A DNA stretch of 64,000 nt from Nautilus pompilius (taxonomy: Eukaryota; Mollusca; Cephalopoda; Nautilida; Nautilidae), in the NCBI GenBank assembly GCA_018389105.1, contig JACATO010000631.1, forward strand, positions 1,178,001 through 1,242,000, in the 5' to 3' direction. Both the position numbers and the translations under genes were made by a program. The notes below the pieces were generated by a model. The model did no database searches. It had not been told where the DNA came from and saw only the letters and a program-made list of their open reading frames with translations. Positions 59,491 through 64,000 of this stretch are shown one piece after another; position 1 is the first letter of the stretch; each line of letters opens with the position of its first letter.

Positions 59491-61740
59491 TAGTGATGCA
59501 GCATCAGTATGGGCACGAGAAGGGAATCCAAGTTCTGCTGTAGAGTATTCGAGAAGGTGGCAAGAATTCAGGATTAGTCTCCAGATGTAATCATGATAGT
59601 GCGAGCAATTAAGTTTTCTCTCTTTTTTGGTTGTAAGGAAATTCGATCAGAAATTCACCACAGAGATGACCCCAGGAAGGCTAGTTTTGGGACGTTAGCT
59701 GCGATCTCTGGCGGTAAGCAGATAATGTTCCGGGCCTGCCTGCAGTTTGGGGAGGGTTACAACTGTATGGTTCTCGTGAAACGGCCAACCATCGTACGAA
59801 AGTCCCCACAGCTGAGAAATATAGAAGATAGAACCTTTGGTTTGCTGCCCTCATTACTACCGTCTACTCTGGTTGGCTCTACTGTTTGCCGAGAAGCCGT
59901 TATGTTAAAAGCCCTCATGTACCTTCGGCTTGAATGCCGTATCTGCACGGTGTCAGACTAAGGGAGGACATTTAGGGGTCAGCTGCTGTGATTTTCGGGG
60001 CGCCGCGCGCGCAATCCCACGCAGAGTTTGTCCGCGTTGTGCCGTTACGGTGGGGAAAGAGTTAGCGGAATTCGTCCTGACGGAAATGGCAGCTAGTCTC
60101 TGCTAACGCGGCTGTGTCAACTGAAGCACGGATAACCCGACCCTGCGGTTTACGTCCAAACAACACTTTCTGGTCTTTCTTGTGATTTACTTGGCGTAAA
60201 TATCAAATTAACTTCAAACTGTCCTCACCATCTCTCCACAAATATATATATATTTATCATTTTAAGCAAATTCTGTGACGAAATAAGATTTCTTTTATCG
60301 TTTAACCAAACTTTTCTAGAATTTACACTTGAAGTAAATTTCGAATTTCCTTTCATTTTTTTTTTAAAAAAAAGCTCGGTGTAGTTCGGATTTTTTCCAG
60401 CTATGTCGGCGAAAACAAACCCCTCGGTCAGACGGTGGCGAGAGCTCGGTGACAGGAATGGGTTAGGTCGGGCGGGGTCTCTCGACTCGTTAATGACCGG
60501 CCTTGTGATCTTATTGTACGAACCGTCAGCTACAGCTCAGTTTCACAGGAGGATGCAGTCAATAATATTACTATGTTTGGGCATCAATAATTCCCCTTAA
60601 CCTGAGAGAGAGAGAGAAACGTTTTCGATTAAATCTGCTTAATTTAACGTTAAAGGTGGGAGGAAATCTGATTTAATCATTCCAGCGGGTTTGATAATAT
60701 CAAGTCGTAAGCAGATAGGTAGAAGTATGGAACAACGAGCCGGGGACTTCCATTAACTAAAATAGATTTTCCCCCTAATTCCATTTCAATTCTTAAACTT
60801 TTACGCTGAATGGAACCGGAACAGGTCAATAAACACCGGCATTCGTGCCAGATACAGACCGGGGATGATCGAAACTTCACGTAGATACTGTGAGTGGTAA
60901 GTGGCATCAGTTACGCAGCTTGTTGCGCGCCTCGCCTCGCCTCTTTAACAGACTCGTTGTTTGGCAGGATAACTGCATCGCTACAGAGACCCTTGGCTTA
61001 CGTTCATAAAGAACCGGAGTCGATCTAATTCGCAATATTTCGGGGCTAGACTCGGTTTTATTTTTGTTTTGTGTTTTTTTTTTCGGTCCGCTGTTGCCGA
61101 GCTCGTTTTCGGGAAATAATTCATCTCTCCACCCAACACACACACAGAGGGAGGCGAGAGATGGTTTTCTGAGGATACGTCTGTCCACGAGGTACGCAGA
61201 GCTGTCAAGACGTGGGAGAGCTTTAAGCGCTTTGCTTTCTGCTTGTAAGAAGTTTCTGCTCAAGAAATTAAGTAGTTTTCAATCCTTTTACAAAAAAAAG
61301 AAGAAAGAGACCTTTCTAAGTTTTGTTGCTAGGTGGTCCATATACTCGTGCACACAGCTGCGTGCCCATCCGTACAGAACTGCGGGCAAAGGTTAACGGA
61401 TCTCCTCAGTTCCGCCTTTCATGTAGACTTTCAGCTGGTGGTGAACACGCAGACGTCAAAGCGGAAGTACTCCGGGGACCGTACAGATGGACGCCGAGCC
61501 TACAGACCGATAGCTAAGCACGGGTCTCGCATGGCGAGATTAAAGACGGGATTCTTGGGTAATGGGTTTTACTTTGTGAGGGAATGTGGCGAAGGACGAA
61601 CTCGTGGTTCTTTGGGCAATTAAGTGTAGTGACTCCTTTCCAGCCGAGGAAGATGCGGAGCATAAAGTCCAGTTTACTCTGATCCAGAAAGCGGTTAGAA
61701 TCCAGAAGATCCCGCATCTACCACCTTGGTAAATACTTGC
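59490..61740. promoter_or_regulatory. CpG-rich region, possible promoter or 5' UTR
   Basis: CpG dinucleotides are visibly frequent, for example GGGGCGCCGCGCGCGCAATC at about 59997, and at 60410-60500 and 61440-61540, in contrast to the rest of the window. Open frames of 110-122 codons exist (59593-59961, 61064-61396), but long frames are expected by chance in GC-rich DNA and I recognise none. A frame starting at 60403 (MSAKTNPSVRRWRELGDRNG) follows a TTTTTTCCAG acceptor-like sequence and could be a first coding exon, but nothing confirms it. Confidence 0.35.
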
Positions 61741-62599
61741 TGACGTACGGCTAGCAAAGCGGCCCGTATTCCATCAAGTTACTTTAAACTCCTTAGTAAT
61801 AAAAAAGGGGGGGATTTGACAAACGTATTTTTTTTTACAATAAAAAAGTACTTAAGCGTAATACCATTTAAATAAATCAGATACATCTAACCAATAGTAA
61901 TTCAATTAAGAGATTTCAACTGCTTTTTAACTTACATCATTTTTTAAAAAAATATCAGACTAATTTGCATCACTATCGTGCGCAGCAATATCCTTCCGCG
62001 CTCTGTGCACAGCTGTGACGCGCAACTTTGTCGTTTGTGCTCTCCGTAACAGAAGACTTCTCATTCCCAGCAACGACCGTGGTGTAGCCGCGATGAGGGG
62101 TGGGGGGGTCCATATTTCCCGTTAATTTAGATGAATCAGATATTTCATCGCAGAATAAATACTCGGGTGATGAGTTTACGCAACCAGAATACGTCGGTCT
62201 TACAGCAGCTGGCTTTTTTTTTTGTATATATTTTAGGAATAGTTTATGTCTTGAGAAATTACCTACTGAAAGTTACAGGTGGAAAGGTTCCCTCTCTCGA
62301 GGCCGTACCATCCTTCAAAGATAACGGTCATCAAATGAGGCTATCATTTCGATACACACGCGCAGCTCTTTGGGCAGGTTATCCTGCAAGGTAACTAAAT
62401 GCAGCTGCCAGTAAACGGATGCAACAAGGAGAAAAAAAAATTGTATGTTAGATAGATTTCTTCTGAAAAAGCTTAAATAAATGCTGAATAATCAAACCCA
62501 CATCCTTCCGTCTTTCGCCAATGGAAACTTCTATTATAAGTACTTTTTCAATGCGCTAATATCATTTGATACAGGACATTCTGAAACCCATTTGGTCCC

Positions 62600-62770
62600 T
62601 ACAGACTCTAGTGCCAAGAACTGTAGGCCTGTTGTACTTAATATGCAACAAAAGACGGATATTATTCGCGGAGTAGACTCCCGGAAACTCATCGTTAATG
62701 ATGTAAAAGTTGACGCATCTACTGTGCGTGATGTTTGTTCTGGCACAGAAAGATAAACTATTCAGATTTT
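62600..62770 (+). mobile_element. Pogo/jerky-type transposase fragment
   Basis: At 62628-62756 the plus-strand frame encodes VVLNMQQKTDIIRGVDSRKL then IVNDVKVDASTVRDVCSGTE. This fits the N-terminal CENP-B/pogo helix-turn-helix (usual form: LT..QK..II..L..G.S...LA...GV..STVRDI). It stops soon after. The usual second DNA-binding domain and the catalytic domain are not seen. CCGGTTATCCAAAGTCGG near 62879 has the look of a Tigger/pogo terminal repeat, so the fragment may be an internally deleted element. Confidence 0.6.
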
Positions 62771-62939
62771 ATCCTGACTGAAATAAATGAAGGAGTAATA
62801 GAAAGAAAGAAATTATCCGCAATAAAGTGTGAAGAAATAAGTAATCCAAAGGGGTCATGTCCAGATATTTGAATTTTCCGGTTATCCAAAGTCGGTTAAA
62901 TTCTGATAAATGGACTTTTACTCCACGGATTATTGCTAT

Positions 62940-64000
62940 CCATAACGATGTTGTATCGATATGTTTATCGAATTATATTAGTAGACACTAGGGATGGTAG
63001 TTGAAACCTCTTTGCCACAAGCAAATTTGCTGGTGGATTTGCTTGAAATAGAATATAAACGTACTGCTTATCAGATTTTATCGTTGATAATTATATTGTT
63101 TTTGTAAAGTTGTTGATATCGATAAGGTATCGCGTGAGAACAAGAATACGGAGTGCTGGGTTTCTTCTCTTGTGGTGAGTATATCATCAAGATGCTGCTG
63201 GCTGAGCCACATGCGAGACTGACTGTAAACAAGACGCTACTTCCGGGAAATTAGTCCGCCCATAGTAATTATGAGGTTTCATTAGTTAGGCGGCCATTCT
63301 GATTGATTGTCTGGTATAAATCGACATAGAAACTGCGATTAATATAACCTTTATCTTCTAAACTGAAATTAATTACATAACACGCGCTGTGGCAGGCGCT
63401 ATATCTTGGTGCTGAACAGCGGAGGGGTTTCGTCGAGTGGGGTGGAAGGGTCGGGTTGCTGGGCAACTAGAGACCGGCTGACCCGGTGCGGGAGAAAGAG
63501 GTGTCTGCTCGTATTATCAGTGATTAGGTGCGCCAGACGAATATTAGACGTTCGTCCGTCTGCTACTCATCCAAGTAGCTGAAGTAGGTACATAAGCGAC
63601 CCACACACAACTGGATGTTGACTGACATCAGTGTTAAAAAATATAGATAGATGTAGAATAAAACGTGCACGCGCTGATCCGTTGTTGCTGTCGTCGTCTT
63701 TGTCGCCAAACTTCTATTCTGCCACAGGAGAAAGCGGTTTCTACTGCATCAACCTAACCCTTGTCCATCCGAGACCGCTCACAGCAGTGCGCTTCTCGGG
63801 ACGGTCCCTTCTGGTTCTCCGGACTTTCCGGTGGCGCTGCTGAATTCACGCTGTCGGCGGCTAGACGCACGTAAACACCCGAGACTGTGGGATCGCGGGA
63901 GGGGTTAGTAACGGTAAAGGTGGACACGTCGGCGTCGGCGAGGAAGTTGAAAAGTGACGACCTTTTATTTTTTGAGGACATAAAAGAGCGGGGAAGAGAC
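62940..64000. other. CpG-richer right end with clustered TATCGAT-like words
   Basis: TATCGATATG (62954), TTATCGAA, TTATCGTTGATA (about 63080) and GATATCGATAAGGTATCGCG (63115) cluster within 200 bp. The DNA from about 63390 onward is CpG-rich. This could be upstream DNA of a gene beyond the window. No coding exon could be supported. Confidence 0.3.

Noticed and set aside
59593-59961. A 122-codon open frame in the CpG-rich region.
   Set aside because: Stops are rarer by chance in GC-rich DNA, the translation resembles no family I know, and there are no convincing splice or start signals.
63754-63981. A minus-strand frame starting MSSKNKRSS, reminiscent of the start of SPATA5/AFG2A (a NUDT6 neighbour in humans).
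   Set aside because: The likeness is limited to a few residues, the strand and order do not match the human arrangement, and no AAA-ATPase exon follows in the expected direction.

Overview
This is animal nuclear DNA. It is AT-rich, with long introns, scattered short exons, microsatellites and many dead DNA transposons and tRNA-derived SINEs. Two conserved metazoan genes can be rebuilt exon by exon with matching splice phases: TMEM234 on the minus strand (5 coding exons, 5539-13638) and NUDT6 on the plus strand (6 coding exons, 18311-57283). The word AAGGGAGATAAC and close variants recur on both strands. I remember that word as very common in mollusc, especially gastropod, DNA. A mollusc is therefore my best guess, by inference; the gene structures alone only say animal.

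Layout. 1-2500: AT-rich intergenic DNA with nothing recognisable. 2640-3950: decayed Tigger/pogo transposon. 4025-4246 and 8119-8340: a nearly identical 222-bp duplicate pair that flanks the last TMEM234 exon. 5539-13638: TMEM234, carrying a decayed hAT transposon (6240-7830, same strand) in its last intron. 13640-18260: divergent intergenic space between TMEM234 and NUDT6, with a 153-bp tandem duplication and a decayed mariner ending about 140 bp before the first recognised NUDT6 exon. 18311-57283: NUDT6. Its last intron alone is 29 kb and holds most of the repeats: SINEs, a Tc1 relic, palindromic MITEs, a TTAA-flanked hairpin MITE and a 387-bp internally deleted TIR transposon. A second hAT relic lies in the preceding intron. 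57290-64000: NUDT6 3' UTR, then DNA that becomes visibly richer in CpG, with a pogo/jerky-type fragment. It looks like promoter or 5' UTR territory of a gene beyond the right edge, but no coding exon there could be identified.

The two genes are head to head. TMEM234 encodes a small four-helix membrane protein related to the EamA/DMT transporter fold. NUDT6 encodes a Nudix hydrolase with an intact Nudix box and a basic, acid-free N-terminus that looks like a mitochondrial presequence. No functional link between them is implied. I found no credible new multi-gene system. The most unusual items are the mobile-element structures and the 13-base first coding exon of TMEM234.
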